A stretch of DNA of 64,000 nt from Plazaster borealis (GCA_021014325.1 CM037472.1:25591063-25655062), one strand, 5' to 3'; shown: positions 1-12,107, numbered from the stretch's first letter. Made by a program: numbers and translations. Notes: generated from the letters alone by a model not told the origin.

Positions 1-89
1 AAAAAAACTACAGTATAAAAACCCATTAAAATACAAGATGAAACAAAAGATGGAGCCCACAAGCTTTCCCAGTTGTAAGGCCATGTCCA

Positions 90-202
90 AATTGGGGGCT
101 ATGGCTCTGGCTACGGCTAGATTTCTGCGTCATCATGCACTGAAGTATAGGAAGTCATTAGCAACACCCTTAGCATCGTAGCCGTAGCTGTAGCCGCCAT
201 TT
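90..202. mobile_element. Short foldback element
   Basis: Arms 'gctatggctctggctacggct' (shown to 20 bases) and 'agccgtagctgtagccgcc' are imperfect inverse repeats around a roughly 60-base loop. Confidence 0.5.
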
Positions 203-233
203 CAGATATTGCCTCAGATAATCTGAAAGTTTC

Positions 234-362
234 AAAGCTAATCGATCAAGTAATTAATAAATTAATAAATCTATTAATTAATCATTCAATTAATTAATTA
301 CTGATTTAGTTAATTGATCAATTAATTTGTTAATTTATCAATTAATTAATTTCTTGGTACAA
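234..362. repeat. TTAATTAA-rich low-complexity tract
   Basis: Almost only A and T, built from ATTAATTA, TTAATTGATC and similar words. Confidence 0.8.
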
Positions 363-3300
363 AATAAAAGGATGAAGTGTATAAAATTTATTACATTTAC
401 TTCTACAATATGTAATGTTGAAAAATGTTTACCTCGTACATAAACCAAAACACAAGATTATTGTATTGTTTATTGGGTTTTTATTTATTGTTTATTTTTG
501 TAGGGTATGATTGATAGATAGAACCATAGCAGACTATACACATTTCACCTGGTTTCTGTCTGTCACTACGCATACAAGGATCATGTGCAACTATAGAATA
601 TCAACCCTTTGATACTCAAATGAAAGCTGATGTTGTTGAGTGACATTTAAATGCAACTGAATATCCAGCGGATTAAGAATGTATCAATCATGCTTGCTTG
701 GCAGCTCGCCTTTTTTTTTTACAGGAGGGGGGGGGGGACACGGGACGACGACACACCATGGTTTATGTGCAATTGTAGGGAAAACCTCATGAAGACTATG
801 CAAGTCTAGCTCCTGTATGAACATTGTGACAAGGTTAAGTCCCACATTTTAGTTTCCATCACACAGCACCAAACTGGTCCCCAAAATGTTCAAATACATG
901 TGGGACTCCCATGGTGTTCATGTACATGTATGGAGACCCATATTGCTGAGTGGATTTTGAATCCAATGATAAAATATATCATTAACAATTACAGGCCTGA
1001 TGCTTCATGAATGCAACAGAGGCAACTACCTCACATGCCCCTTTTCACTGCCTTGATGCCCCTTGAAATGTTCCAGTACAAATTGAAATTGTCCTCAACT
1101 GCATTGCCCTTAATGTCCTTCAAAGATCTAACTGCAAATACCTCCTGCATTTGACAGTTTTTGTTTCTTTGTCATCAGAGGACAAGTTAGATCAATTGTA
1201 GAACACCCCCCAACAAAAATAACCAACAAGCCCCCGCCAAACCTGAAGCCCAGTGAAAGTGAAAAATAGATCAACTTAAGGTATTAATCAAATTCAGATT
1301 ATGTAAAACAAACAAACTCAGATTGTATATAATAATAGGATATGACAAAACACGAGTTACAATTATATAAAACAGAAAAATCATAAGCATACAAAATAAT
1401 TTTGTATTTCTGAAGAAAACTTTGATATAAAATATTACCCTAATCAAAAACAAGATCAGCCTTTTAGTTTACTTTCTAAGCAGAAAATGACTTTTGTCAG
1501 CCAGGCAAGAGGTTTCTTACCAAGTATAACCACTGTATAAGCACCTCAAGTCAATTACCATTTTACATTATTCAACGTTTCTGCATAATCACTCTTCCAA
1601 TTCAAGCAAAATCCAAACATAAAAACCACTAATCATTGAAGGAAAGACTTTTTTTGATGAATTAAAAAAATAAAAACATCTACAGCTGAAAGGGTGTAAT
1701 ACTTGTATAACTTTGACTGTTTTCTTTACGTAATTTTTTACATTTATATTTTGTGATTTTACAAATGTTTACTTGATGTTTTTAAATTTGATGTTTTTGT
1801 CTGTGTTTTTAATATTGAAAAAACCCCATTGCTGTACATTGAATCACTTTTGAGCCTTTGGGTCACATGATTCCGTTTAATGTGGAAAATGAAATCAACC
1901 AGAAATATAAGATGCCACCATCAGGAGGGAGAAGTAAGAGAAAAAAGAAAAGAAAAAAACGGCAAAAACTTTGTCATATCAAGCAAGAATTTAGCCATGA
2001 GTAGTTATTTTTATGGTGACCCATCCAGTGAATTGGCACACTCACTTCAGACTGTTGTCTTTTCAGCAGAACTCAGAAGGCACCATGTATGAACTCTGAG
2101 TACTTGTCAGGTACCCAGTACCCATTTAATAGTTCAAGTACTAACTCAATGATAATTCCAACTCTCATACCGAAGACCAGACTCATTTATTTCCTAGCCT
2201 AAGTGTGGTTTACATTATTGCTGTGAGTAGAAAAGAACCAAGTTGGGATTTCGTTCACTGCTTATACTCTTTCAGGTCAATGTGACACACACTTCTTTTC
2301 TTGCGGGGACCACCATATTTAGAGATGTTTGCTCCCCTTATCTGACTCAAAGGTTCAATGTAATACTATTTGGACCATGAATTGAATAGCTGTGTGTCTA
2401 AACTCAAGCTGTGGCTGGAATCTCACACCACCAACTTTCATTTCCTTTGAAGTCATCAGGTTTTCTTCACATCTTGGGAATTGATTCCATTATCGGTGAC
2501 CACAACCTGGGAAAGTAACTCTAGCTGGTGTTGGGTTTTCATTCTTTTCTTCACATGCAGCTGCACACTAGACTCCATGTTGAGACGCATACACACATCA
2601 TACAATGAAGCATTTACACAATGACTAAAACACATCTGAGATGTATACAGAATGAGTCAAAGTAAATACTGAAAAAATTATAGAATAAGCTCAGAGCTAC
2701 AAATGGTCTCTCAACGATAATCATGATAGATAGTTTCCAATAAACACCATCTAATATGAGCAACTTGGGTTTTGGCTTTAAGCTGCATCAAGCTGTCTTA
2801 TTTTTCTACGCAGCCAATTAGTTTACTGACCAATCATGCGAGGAGTTTAACAAAACTCCCGCTCGTCGTGTGCGGTATTCACGCACAATGCAGTAGTTGT
2901 GCGTTCAAAACATAATAATTCAGTGGCCGACTATACATTTTCCATGGTCAACATTATCATTTTTATAGTTTAAACACAAGCAATGAGTGATGAGACATAC
3001 ATGTACATTGTACTCTGAGTGCGCATACAATCTCAGAGGGTCTGTGTGTAAAAAGATGCGTGTAGTACACGCAATATTTCACATTAATGTTATCAAAAAG
3101 TGCAGCCTTTAACAATGAACACCCATGAGTGAAATAAAAGAAAGTACACAAGCTAAAAAATACCCTGTGCACGCAATTGCATGTATCCCATTAATTTTGC
3201 ATATGTATCAAATCACATCTGCCCACTAGTATCAAATGGCAACACATTTTTTTGTTCACATTACAGAATACATATGTACTGTATCAATTTCAGACTAACT

Positions 3301-4973
3301 CAGTTTTCTAACCATTGATTTCCCTCTAAGCACATCCACTCCCTTGGGAATTTGTTGCAATACGATTAAAGAATTATGATCCGATGGCAGCAATTGCCCT
3401 CATTTCATTTTTATCGATCTTACCCCATGTCTTGCAAGATTCCCCCTTTACATGACCCTCAGCAAACTGCAGGAGTCCTTGGCCTTAATCCCGAGTGAAA
3501 ATTAGATTTCAAGAATGTAAACTTAAGCCCTGGGGTTTTGAGTGAAACTGTTTCTCATCCTGGCTCCCTGATACCATTGCTGATACCAATAAAACATCCA
3601 ACTTTTATGTTTTGAGAAACACTGTTCGCATTTAAACAGCAGCCACTTTTGAGTTGTAAGGTCTGAGGCAATCAAATGTGTTGCATTTGCAAAATCCACT
3701 CTTTTTGTAGGACAAAAAATCACCAACAACAAAAACCAACCACAAAAAACAACAAACTTGCTAGAAATGTGATCCCTTTTGAAGAAATCAGAAGCAAACT
3801 TCACGCCTTTTAACGCAGAATTTTTTCTTATGGTGCCATATGTAAAAACAAATGCAAAATACTTCTGATAATGCAGAGCCATGAAACTAAGGCCCGCTCA
3901 TAAGAAACAGTGGTTGCCACAGCTAGTACCTCTGTGGTCCAATTAGCTTTCCACTTTCCCTCCCCCCTCAATGAAGCCAGGACAAAGTTAGAAATAGGAA
4001 CTATTGAGTATTTCACATTTTCTTTAATTTTCAAGTGTTGCATCTCTGCATCCAATTACACTGCAGTAGATAATGAACCCTATTTCTTTAAAGCTGAGAG
4101 AACACAGTTCTTCACAGCTGTTATCTGGGGCATGGACATTTCCTTAATGGTAGATAAGTGCCTATTAAACTATGTGTAATTGTGCTTTGAGTGAAATTGG
4201 TTTGGGGGGGGGGGTAGAAAGCACATTTCACAGAGCTCTAATAGTTTGCTTATAAAATTAAGCAAATTTTGCAAGGAGCCTTTTACAGCACTATAATTAA
4301 CTAAAACTCTGGTTTGAATATTGGCGTACGTTATTTTTTCTTTGCATTGCAACAAAAGTACATGTAGAAATCGTCTGTCAATTAATTTTTGTTTAAATAA
4401 ATAAAAAAACCTGTACCAAAAAGTAAATACCTGCAGATAAAGCTGAATAAACAACTTCAGAAATCAAGGTGTTAAATTGAAGGGGTGGCTGGCCATTCAG
4501 CACAATGAGAATAAAAAGGATTGGCATGCCAGGATGGCATATGAGGAGAGGCCAAAAATACTCCTTTCAACTGGAATTAATGACTCCAGTAAAATGCTGG
4601 TAGTATACCATACATGGTAACCAGGGATTCCATTCAAAACGGATTTACAAAAAAAAATGCATACACTATTTATAATTTAAAGAAAATATATATGGAAGGT
4701 TAAAGTAATTAAAACTTGGATACTTAGTATTGCTGTATGATCAGATGATTGTATTGAAATTTGTAAACAATAATTTACATTTTAAAAACAATTTTTTCAA
4801 TCATGCAAATAATTAGTAACTTAGGTATAGTTTTGGCAATCAGGACCAAGCTTTCATAGAGCAAACAAAGACAAAGTACAAAAGTGATAATATTATTAAC
4901 AATTTTTTTCTAGTTTCAATCAGAAAGCTCACTGATTATAAAATTCACACCAGTACCAATCCTCCATTGTCTG

Positions 4974-5299
4974 GCAGATAGGTGATGGGATTGTGCCTTT
5001 GATGATACAAGCATCCGGGAATTTGGCTCACAGTCAGAGTATGTCATGAGAAAGATATTTGGCTATTGGGCCATTGCAGATTTGTCCTTTGAAAAAGTAT
5101 CCGCTGAATAACAAGCGATGGCGGCCATTTTGAAAATGTTGAAAACTGCTTGTTATTCTACCACTGTCTCCCCTTCAAAATTCAAATCTGCGATGGCCCT
5201 TTAACCAAATATCTTTCTCACGACATTCTCTGACCGTGTGCCAAATTCCATGCTTGTATCATCAAAGGCACAATTCCCTCAAATATGTCCCCTATCTGC
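4974..5299. mobile_element. Foldback element with about 110-bp arms
   Basis: The left arm, 4974-5083 (gcagataggtgatggg... agccattgcagattt region), is inverted at 5187-5299 (aaatctgcgatggccc ... cctatctgc). Matching words include TTTGATGATACAAGCAT and its inverse. Non-coding. Confidence 0.75.
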
Positions 5300-6170
5300 C
5301 CCACTTATAGTCAAAATAGCATTTTGAAGCCACTCAGAAAATCAGTTTTTGCTGCTTTGAAATAAGCCTCGATGTGAAATCCCAGCGAGAGAGAAAGATA
5401 AAAAGAAGAAGTATTTTCCGCTATTTTAGCTAAAATATTCCCACCAATGCTTGTGTATTAATGGACGAAAAAAACAAATAAACCCGCTGTTATTGACTGT
5501 GGGGGTTGGGCAGGCTGTTAGAACTACATCTACTTTTTTCCTCCATGGTTTTATTGTGTGTTTCTTGAATAAGGAATATAATTCATTTATTTTTTCCAAA
5601 ATAAAAACTAAAATCAACATTGTAAATAGCATATTGCCTCAACATTAATTCAAAATACAAGTAAGCAGGGAACCAGTTTCAACTATCTTAGTAATCATGT
5701 CAAATTGTGGCTGGTAACCTTAATAAAAGCAAAACTTTTCTTTGGCAGATCTATGAAATTGGTCACAGCTAAATTGTACACCCGACCCACGAAGAGTGAA
5801 ATACACAGTTTTGAAGGTTTTGGACTGCAGTATTTTATTACCAGACACGCAGGGAACAAGGTTGTCTTTCAGAGCTGCTATGTTGTGATAATCAATAGCG
5901 CTAAAGAGCAACAATCATGATCACTGATGGCATTTGGATTATGAAGGTCAAGCATAGAGCTGGTCAAGCTAATTAGAGTTTAAAAATGAGGGTCCCCTAG
6001 TGCAAAGTATTCTACAGCTGTAAGCCCAACAAATAAAAATAAACGACACTGTGCAGTATAGGTTAATCAGGGAAAACAAATGGTGTAATTTTTGGGCGAC
6101 ACCCCTATGTGCCGACACACCTATGTTCCAACACACCTATGTTTCAACACCCCAATGTTTTGACACTCTA

Positions 6171-6245
6171 TTAATAATAATAATAACTAGTTCTTATATA
6201 GCACATTTTACAATAACATATCAATGCACTTTACATTATGTTCTG
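6171..6245 (-). mobile_element. LINE 3' tail fragment beside the telomere-like array
   Basis: TAATAATAATAA followed by 'cttatatagcacattttac', the inverse of the LINE tail with its TTA run. It sits between the 16-bp units and the GGGATA array. Confidence 0.45.
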
Positions 6246-6282
6246 ATCACCGGTCCCCCTTGTGATTTACACACGAGGGCTA

Positions 6283-6648
6283 GGGATAGGGATAGGGATA
6301 GGGATAGGGATAGGGATAGGGATAGGGATAGGGATAGGGTTAGGGTTAGGGTTAGGGTTAGGGTTAGGGTTAGGGTTAGGGTTAGGGTTAGGGTTAGGGT
6401 TAGGGTTAGGGTTAGGGTTAGGGTTAGGGTTAGGGATAGGGATAGGGTTAGGGTTAGGGTTAGGGTTAGGGTTAGGGTTAGGGTTAGGGTTAGGGTTAGG
6501 GTTAGGGTTAGGGTTAGGGTTAGGGTTAGGGTTAGGGTTAGGGTTAGGGTTAGGGTTAGGGTTAGGGTTAGGGTTAGGGTTAGGGTTAGGGTTAGGGTTA
6601 GGGTTAGGGTTAGGGTTAGGGTTAGGGTTAGGGTTAGGGTTAGGGTTA
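6283..6648 (+). repeat. Interstitial telomere-like array, 61 hexamers (GGGATA then GGGTTA)
   Basis: The array is uninterrupted in 6-bp phase: 9 GGGATA units, 16 GGGTTA, 2 GGGATA, then 34 GGGTTA. GGGTTA is the TTAGGG telomere repeat; GGGATA is a one-base variant confined to the left edge and one internal pair. The long open frames across it (GLGL, RVRV, TLTL) are artefacts of a period divisible by three. It lies inside a larger unit with inverted flanks. Confidence 0.97.
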
Positions 6649-8257
6649 GGATTATACTGTAGGGGTGTCGGAACATAGTGGTGTCAGATTCTAGAGCTTC
6701 CTTGATTCGAATTTGGGAGCGCCTACCAATCCTAAAGTAAAAATCTCCAGTTTGAAATACAGTCCTATTCTAAGGGTACTTTCAGAAGTACGTATCTTGA
6801 ACCGAGTCAAATTTCATGTTTTTGCTATTACCACAGAATTCTGCACTTACAGCACCCTGCTATGCAAGTCATTCTATGGCCTGTATAAGCCTTTGAAATC
6901 AAGTCCTGATGCTTTGAATAAATGTACATGCATTACATGTATTTGTTCTACTATATTCCTTCACCAGTCATGCATGCTAGTGATTTACATGTACAATATG
7001 TATGGTCGAGTATTTATTTGGGGTCTCAAGCCGAGGGTGCCTGTATATTTTCATACTAACTTGACTACCTCGCGTAATGGGCCACAAAAATAACAGAAAA
7101 ATGCTTGCTGAACCAAAAGTCCACACGGGGTATGTGCTTGAGTGCTGCAATGCAAGTCAAAATTCCTCAAAATGTATTAGCACACATTTTTTACTGGCGC
7201 TCAAATCCCACTTGACACACTCTTCTTTACACCATTACAGAATAAAAGACCAACACTGCAAAACCATTGTAAGGTTATGCTCTCCCTTCTATGAAAATCA
7301 ATATTTTTTTTTAGACTAAACTTAGCCATCCTCATTTTTTGTACATTTAGAGAAACTCTAAGAGATATTTAAAACGTTTATTACTTTACTTATAACACTT
7401 TGGGTCAAATGCCACCCATGACTGCATCTTCTCTTTATAAGAATATGAAAACATTCCATAAATTATACTGTGTGAATAGATATATTAACCTTTACAAAAT
7501 GTCATCAACAGTTGTGACATTTTCGATATGCTGTAGAAACCTTTAATAATGTAGTTCTAAAATTTAACAAACAGGTACATGATCGAGCTAAGTACTTACA
7601 GCTTCAGACTTTGCATGCTTTCCCAGCATTTAGAAGCTCAAATATTTGACATTTGAATTTTCTTTTAGGGCAAACAACCAATGCTGTTTGGAACACCTTT
7701 AACATAATCGTACACCTTTTAACTGTACACATTTATGTCAAGCATTACGTTGGTCCAAGTTTGACTTCATTTTTTTTTAAAGACTTATAGGAATGACTGC
7801 CAGGGCGGTCATGAAAATTATGATACATGATCACATATTGAATGTTGACCTCTATTAAAAATGATGAAGAGACCCTTTGATTTGAATTCCAAGATGTCTG
7901 AAGCAGCTGCGTTTGTAAACGAAGTCATAAATCACAACATTCTAACATTCAAACTTGTGTAATCTATTTTTTTCAAAACTCCTTAAGAACATTCCCAAAA
8001 GTTCCATGGTCTCAGATGAGCTACATGTAATAGTTCTCAAATCAATCTGGTTTTGGCTCTGGAGGCAGCTTGGGATCAGGCAGCCATTTCGGAGCAAAGG
8101 CTTCAAACTTGTAGCAGAAAAAAAAAGCTTTACTTGAAAAGAGAGTTTCAACAGGGTCCAGAGAAACCCAGTGTGTACATGTGTACACGTTCATAGGATA
8201 TGCATTTTTCTTTTATGTGTGCTTCCACTGTGTTCCACCATTTTACCATCCCGCGTG

Positions 8258-8580
8258 ACCTGGCCTTTGGGTTCAGACAGTATACACTCATGGCGGTTCC
8301 GAAGGTGCATTCTGCTGCTGGGGATCGCGTGTTTTACGCACATGCCCCGCACCTTTGGAACTGTCTCCCTCATCAAATCTGTTCTACAGAGTCTGGAAGT
8401 TTTTAAGAAACATCTTCAAACTTTCCTGTTCAATTGTTGATTGCTAAGGACCAACCATCTTTCCCAATATTAGTGCCTTTATTTATTTGCTTAGTGTACT
8501 GTTTCCTTGTAAAGCGCTATGGTAAACCCAGTGTTTAGAGTGCTCTATAAATGCCTGTTGTTATTTCATTCTATCACAGC
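8258..8580 (+). mobile_element. LINE 3' end (CR1/L2-like), frameshifted
   Basis: The translation contains GDRVFYAHAPHLWNCLP, then after a frame change near 8390 LEVFKKHLQTFLFNC and a stop. This 'APxLWNxLP ... FKKxLKTFLF' pattern is the C-terminal end of many CR1/L2-type reverse transcriptases. A 3' UTR follows, ending 'agagtgctctataaatgcct' near 8555. Severely 5' truncated and dead. Confidence 0.75.
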
Positions 8581-8607
8581 ATGCAAAAGAAAGATCACAT
8601 TTTCCTG

Positions 8608-8632
8608 TTATTATTATTATTATTATTATTAT
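8608..8632 (+). repeat. TTA microsatellite
   Basis: About eight ATT units directly before the MITE at 8640; probably the tail of the LINE at 8258-8580. Confidence 0.75.
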
Positions 8633-8639
8633 TTCTACC

Positions 8640-8829
8640 GGGGCCTAATTTCATAGAGCTGCTTAAGCACAAAAAGTAGCTATAAAGCACAACAAAATTA
8701 TGCTTACCAGAATAAGGTTACCAACCAAACTACCATATCATACAATTTGTGACTGGTATCCTGCTCATTTCTACTTAGCAGACAATTGTTAAGCAATATT
8801 TTCTGCTTAAGCAGCTCTATGAAATTGGC
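8640..8829 (+). mobile_element. GGGCCCAATTTC-type MITE (family B)
   Basis: Ends are 'cctaatttcatagagctgct' and its inverse, 'agcagctctatgaaattgg'. About 190 bp, no coding capacity. Confidence 0.8.
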
Positions 8830-9170
8830 AAGTTGCAACTTCTATCACTTGAATGCAAACAGAAACAAAGATTGGTACGAGGTGAATGCGTTGAGTTGAG
8901 TTGATTTACGTGATTCAAACCAGTCATGGATCAAACATGAACCATCATCAATCTTCATGGCCCTTGTTACTCCAAATGCCTATTATGTGGTCCATTGCAA
9001 AATGGTATTCATCAAATCTGCCACAGAATGTTAACCTTTAGAGAAATACAATAAATTATATATGTGTACCTATAGATCGTGCAAGTCTTGTGAACATTTT
9101 TTTAAACCTTTGGTTCTGACTTTCACCATGTGTACTTCCTTCCTCCATTCTTTAACTTCCCTATTCAATG

Positions 9171-9650
9171 GTTAATAATAATAATAATAATAATAATATC
9201 AGCTCTTATATAGCGCAATTCCAAAAATGATCATTGCGCTTCACGAACAAACAAGAACATCAGCAATAAATGGGTTTTGAGATTGCGCTTGAAAGCATCA
9301 ACCATTGGTGAGGATCTTAAGGTCTGCGGTAACTGGTTCCAGAGAGTTGGCCTGAACACACTGAATGATCCATCGCCTATCCGTTTTTTACTCTCTGAGA
9401 TGATAAGACGAGTAAGTCTCGGTTATAAAGTAGGCCTTCCCTCGATGGTAAATGGGTGGCAATGCAATCTGTAAGATAGACTGGCGACAGATCATTCAGA
9501 GCTTTGTATATATAGAGTAGTGTTTTAAATTTGATTCTTTTGTCAATTGGAGTCTAACAGAGGAGATATGGAATGACGACGTGAAACCTGGAATACAGTG
9601 CGGACCGCCCGGTTTTGTAGGAGCTGCAGACGAGCCACATCTCTGTGTTT
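9171..9650 (-). mobile_element. LINE 3' end with broken reverse-transcriptase C-terminus
   Basis: On the minus strand: RLQLLQNRAVRTVFQVSRRH, then in another frame DKRIKFKTLLYIYKALNDL and PVYLTDCIATHLPSREG. A third frame gives GSFSVFRPTLWNQLPQTLR and FKRNLKTHLLLMFLF, with a stop at 9233-9231. This is the order of a CR1/L2/Jockey-type C-terminus with at least two frameshifts. The 3' tail 'gcgctatataagagct' and a TTA run (9173-9197) follow. Confidence 0.82.
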
Positions 9651-9654
9651 GCAT

Positions 9655-9795
9655 CCCCTGTGTTGGTTGATTGCTATTAAGACCAACTACCCTTCCCCTT
9701 TATTTGTGCCTTTATTTATTTGCTTCGCTTAACATACTGTTTCTTGTGGTATCCAGTGTAAAAGTGCTCTGCAAATGCCGGTTATTATTATTATA
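9655..9795 (+). mobile_element. LINE 3' tail
   Basis: It matches the 3' UTR of the 8258-8580 copy: 'gattgctattaagaccaact', 'gcctttatttatttgctt', 'gtgctctgcaaatgccgg', then TTA repeats. Its truncated 5' end abuts the truncated 5' end of the minus-strand LINE at 9650. Confidence 0.7.
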
Positions 9796-10857
9796 ATTAT
9801 AACGAGGCCCAAGACTTTCGTGCATTCAAGACTTAAGCACAAAGTCTATTGCAAAAGTCAATGAAAAATCCACCAATCGTCTACAAACCTGAAAAACATA
9901 CCAAATTAAGTGTATTAGTAAATCAATAAACAATCAGTACGAAAGCACCGGGGCGGCAAAGGCTAATGAATGTTTTTTTGTTATACAAAAACAATTGTCA
10001 CATTGTGGGAACAAAACTGCAGAGAGGATGTAAAGAACAAAAATGTGCAATACTCATTTATTATGAATCTGCAAACCATCAACAAGGAATTCCAACACGG
10101 GTTGGATTTTCACAAAGGTTGACGATTAACACCCTCTCGAAACATCTTGCCACAATAACTCCAATCATCTTCACAATCCCTAATTGGGCAGTTAAAATAT
10201 GTTTCCAGTCCCCAGACCAGAATATCTTATCATCACAAACTGACCGTACAGGATAACCATGGTAGTAATCTCAACATTTCCATGTGTTTGTGCGGCCCGT
10301 TAAAATAAACTTCAGCTGGGTTGTTTATTTTGCAGAGAAATTTGTGACATGCCAGAATGGACTCCCTCATCAATTTGTGATGACGACCTCCTTTAGGATT
10401 GACCAAGCCCTCTCTTGATTAACCACCATACTGCGGCCCGCACTTAATTACTTCTTGGAGAGGAAGAGGGGTGGGATCATTTCCGGTTGAAGTCAATTTT
10501 TGCATCAATAAATAAAGAAGTGCAGGGGGCCTGTGAGTAATTGTATGTTTATCGATGAATAAAAGCTCAACTGCTTGTACATTGTATAAAAGGTATTACA
10601 TGTAATGTTGCTGCTCTACGATGGTGAATTAATGATTAAGCATCAACTCAATTTTAATCAACTCGGCAAAAAAAAAAATGGTCTGATCCTTGAACAACAA
10701 AATCTAATTTATATTTTATATTTGATTACCAGCAAGAACATTACAAATTTATTACCTAAATTTGGTTCATATATTGTTTACATACGTATTCTTAATTAAA
10801 AAAAAATTTCCCATTTAGACTGTGATAAATACCAATATTTCAATAAATCCTTCCCTC

Positions 10858-11235
10858 TTTAAAGGTATCGTACACGTTTGGTAATGACTCAAAACAAATG
10901 TTAGCATAAAAACTTACTTGGTAACAAGCAACGGAGAGCTGTTGATAGTATAAATCATTGTAGGAAACAACTCCCTCTGAAGTAACGTAGTTTTTGAGAA
11001 AGAGGTAATTTCTCACTAAAATAATAAAAACTTCTTGCAAGAAGTTTTTATTATTCTATCTGAAAGCACACAAATTTGTACAACAAGGGTGTTTTTTCTT
11101 TCATCATTTTCTTGCAACTTCGATGACCAATTGAGCCCAAATTTTCACAGGCTTGTTATTTTATGCATATGTTGGGATACACCAAGTGAGAACACTGGTC
11201 TTTGACAATTACCAAACGTGTACGATGCCTTTAAA
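10858..11235 (+). mobile_element. MITE family A, full copy, at the 3' end of B4GAT1
   Basis: About 378 bp. It starts TTTAAAGG-TATCGTACACG and ends with the inverse, CGTGTACGATGCCTTTAAA. The middle holds a perfect small hairpin (aacttcttgcaagaagtt). No coding capacity. It lies 125 bases past the B4GAT1 stop, right beside the candidate polyadenylation signal. Confidence 0.88.
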
Positions 11236-11246
11236 ACTTGAGACTG

Positions 11247-11252
11247 TTTATT
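11247..11252 (-). promoter_or_regulatory. Candidate polyadenylation signal of B4GAT1 (AATAAA)
   Basis: TTTATT on the plus strand gives AATAAA on the minus strand, 108 bases past the stop codon. It is the first canonical hexamer downstream. Cleavage 10-25 bases later would fall almost exactly at the border of the MITE at 10858-11235. Further AATAAA words lie inside that MITE, so a longer 3' UTR is possible. Confidence 0.4.
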
Positions 11253-11359
11253 CATTTGGAATAGATTTCAAGTTTACAACTGTTTAACTTTTCCAAAACA
11301 TTAACATACCACAAACACCTCTCGGAGGCATACACCGTACTATACTGACTCATATAAGA

Positions 11360-11557
11360 CTATGTCCGACACCTCTTTGACGAGTCAGGATACTTGACTT
11401 TCAGCTCATCCTGAAAATGAAGGAACAGCTCCTTGTTTTTGCGATTTTCGTTGAGTTTGTGGGCATGGTAGGACGATTTCTCTTTAAAGCCCTTGTGGAT
11501 GAGGAAGGCGTTATCCAAAACGGCAAAGTTGTAGCCAGCCACGTTCATCTCACACAC
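11360..11557 (-). CDS. B4GAT1: B4GAT1-like, last coding exon, residues 370-434 and stop
   Basis: The terminal coding exon follows acceptor cttacactccag and encodes 65 residues plus TAG. It begins VCEMNVAGYNFAVLDNAF (370-387) and continues LIHKGFK (388-394), a basic and Asn-rich stretch, then a C-terminus close to KYPDSSKRC, all typical of the extreme C-terminus of B4GAT1. The open frame extends 42 codons upstream, but that part (leucine-rich, ending LLPPVLTLQ) is intron read-through including the polypyrimidine tract. The joined protein of 434 residues is slightly longer than human B4GAT1 (415); the surplus is most likely in the stem. The 3' UTR follows toward lower coordinates. Confidence 0.9.
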   Translation of the reverse strand: MCEMNVAGYNFAVLDNAFLIHKGFKEKSSYHAHKLNENRKNKELFLHFQDELKVKYPDSSKRCRT

Positions 11558-12107
11558 CTGGAGTGTAAGGACAGGGGGAAGGAGAGATGACTCAGAGATG
11601 TACGTATACAGGAGTAGGCTAGTAATCAATACAACTTGGCCCACTGGCATACAGCTGTGTTCAGCAGAAAATATTGCCAACAAATTAATTTACCCGCCTC
11701 CACCTGCTTTTAGCTAAATGGAAGCCAGAATTAACCACCCTCATAAAATGATAAATTGCATTCAACAGTTTGTCTGGTAACCTCTGAATTTGCAGAGGAA
11801 AAGTTTTCACGCTCAGCGATGAATGTGGGTGTTTAAATTCATGAGAAAAACTGGGTAGGAAATGGTCCTTGGCTATCAGTGATGGTCACAATGCTGAGGT
11901 TATTTTTGGAGTCAATATCAGGATGCTGCTAATAGACACATGGATCCATGTTGGGTCCTTGTGGGAACAATGGACCTATTGTTGTTTGCTGTTTACAATG
12001 CCAAGCCCTTCAGACAACTTGTCACCATCATGTACTACTTTTGCCTTTAATAATAACAAAAAGAGTAACAACAGTAAACATAGCATTTATAATTCCCCAT
12101 ATATCCT

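Larger units (their letters stand above)
6097..6690. mobile_element. Element carrying the telomere-like array, with inverted 16-bp-period flanks
   Basis: Left of the array, 6097-6168 holds four copies of a 16-bp unit of the form CGACACCCCTATGTTC. To the right, 6658-6690 holds the same motif inverted (GGGGTGTCGGAACATAG, then GTGGTGTC). Between the left unit and the array lies a LINE-tail-like piece with a TAA run. The symmetry suggests a non-autonomous element with terminal repeats rather than a fused chromosome end. Exact borders are uncertain. Confidence 0.5.
1..10857. other. 3' flank of B4GAT1, no gene recognised
   Basis: No open frame here has splice context or family motifs. The region contains two foldback elements (90-202, 4974-5299), an ATTAATTA-rich low-complexity tract (234-362), the telomere-like array element (6097-6690), truncated LINE 3' ends (8258-9795) and one MITE (8640-8829). 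The intervals 400-4900, 5300-6050, 6700-8200 and 9800-10850 show only anonymous AT-rich DNA to my eye. Confidence 0.7.

Noticed and set aside
6051..6678. Long open frames of RV, LT and GL dipeptides
   Set aside because: They are translations of the telomere-like hexamer array, whose period keeps all frames open. No start context, splicing or family motif.
11561..11683. Leucine-rich N-terminal 42 codons upstream of the last exon
   Set aside because: They precede a good splice acceptor and do not fit the family; exon 3 begins at VCEMN.
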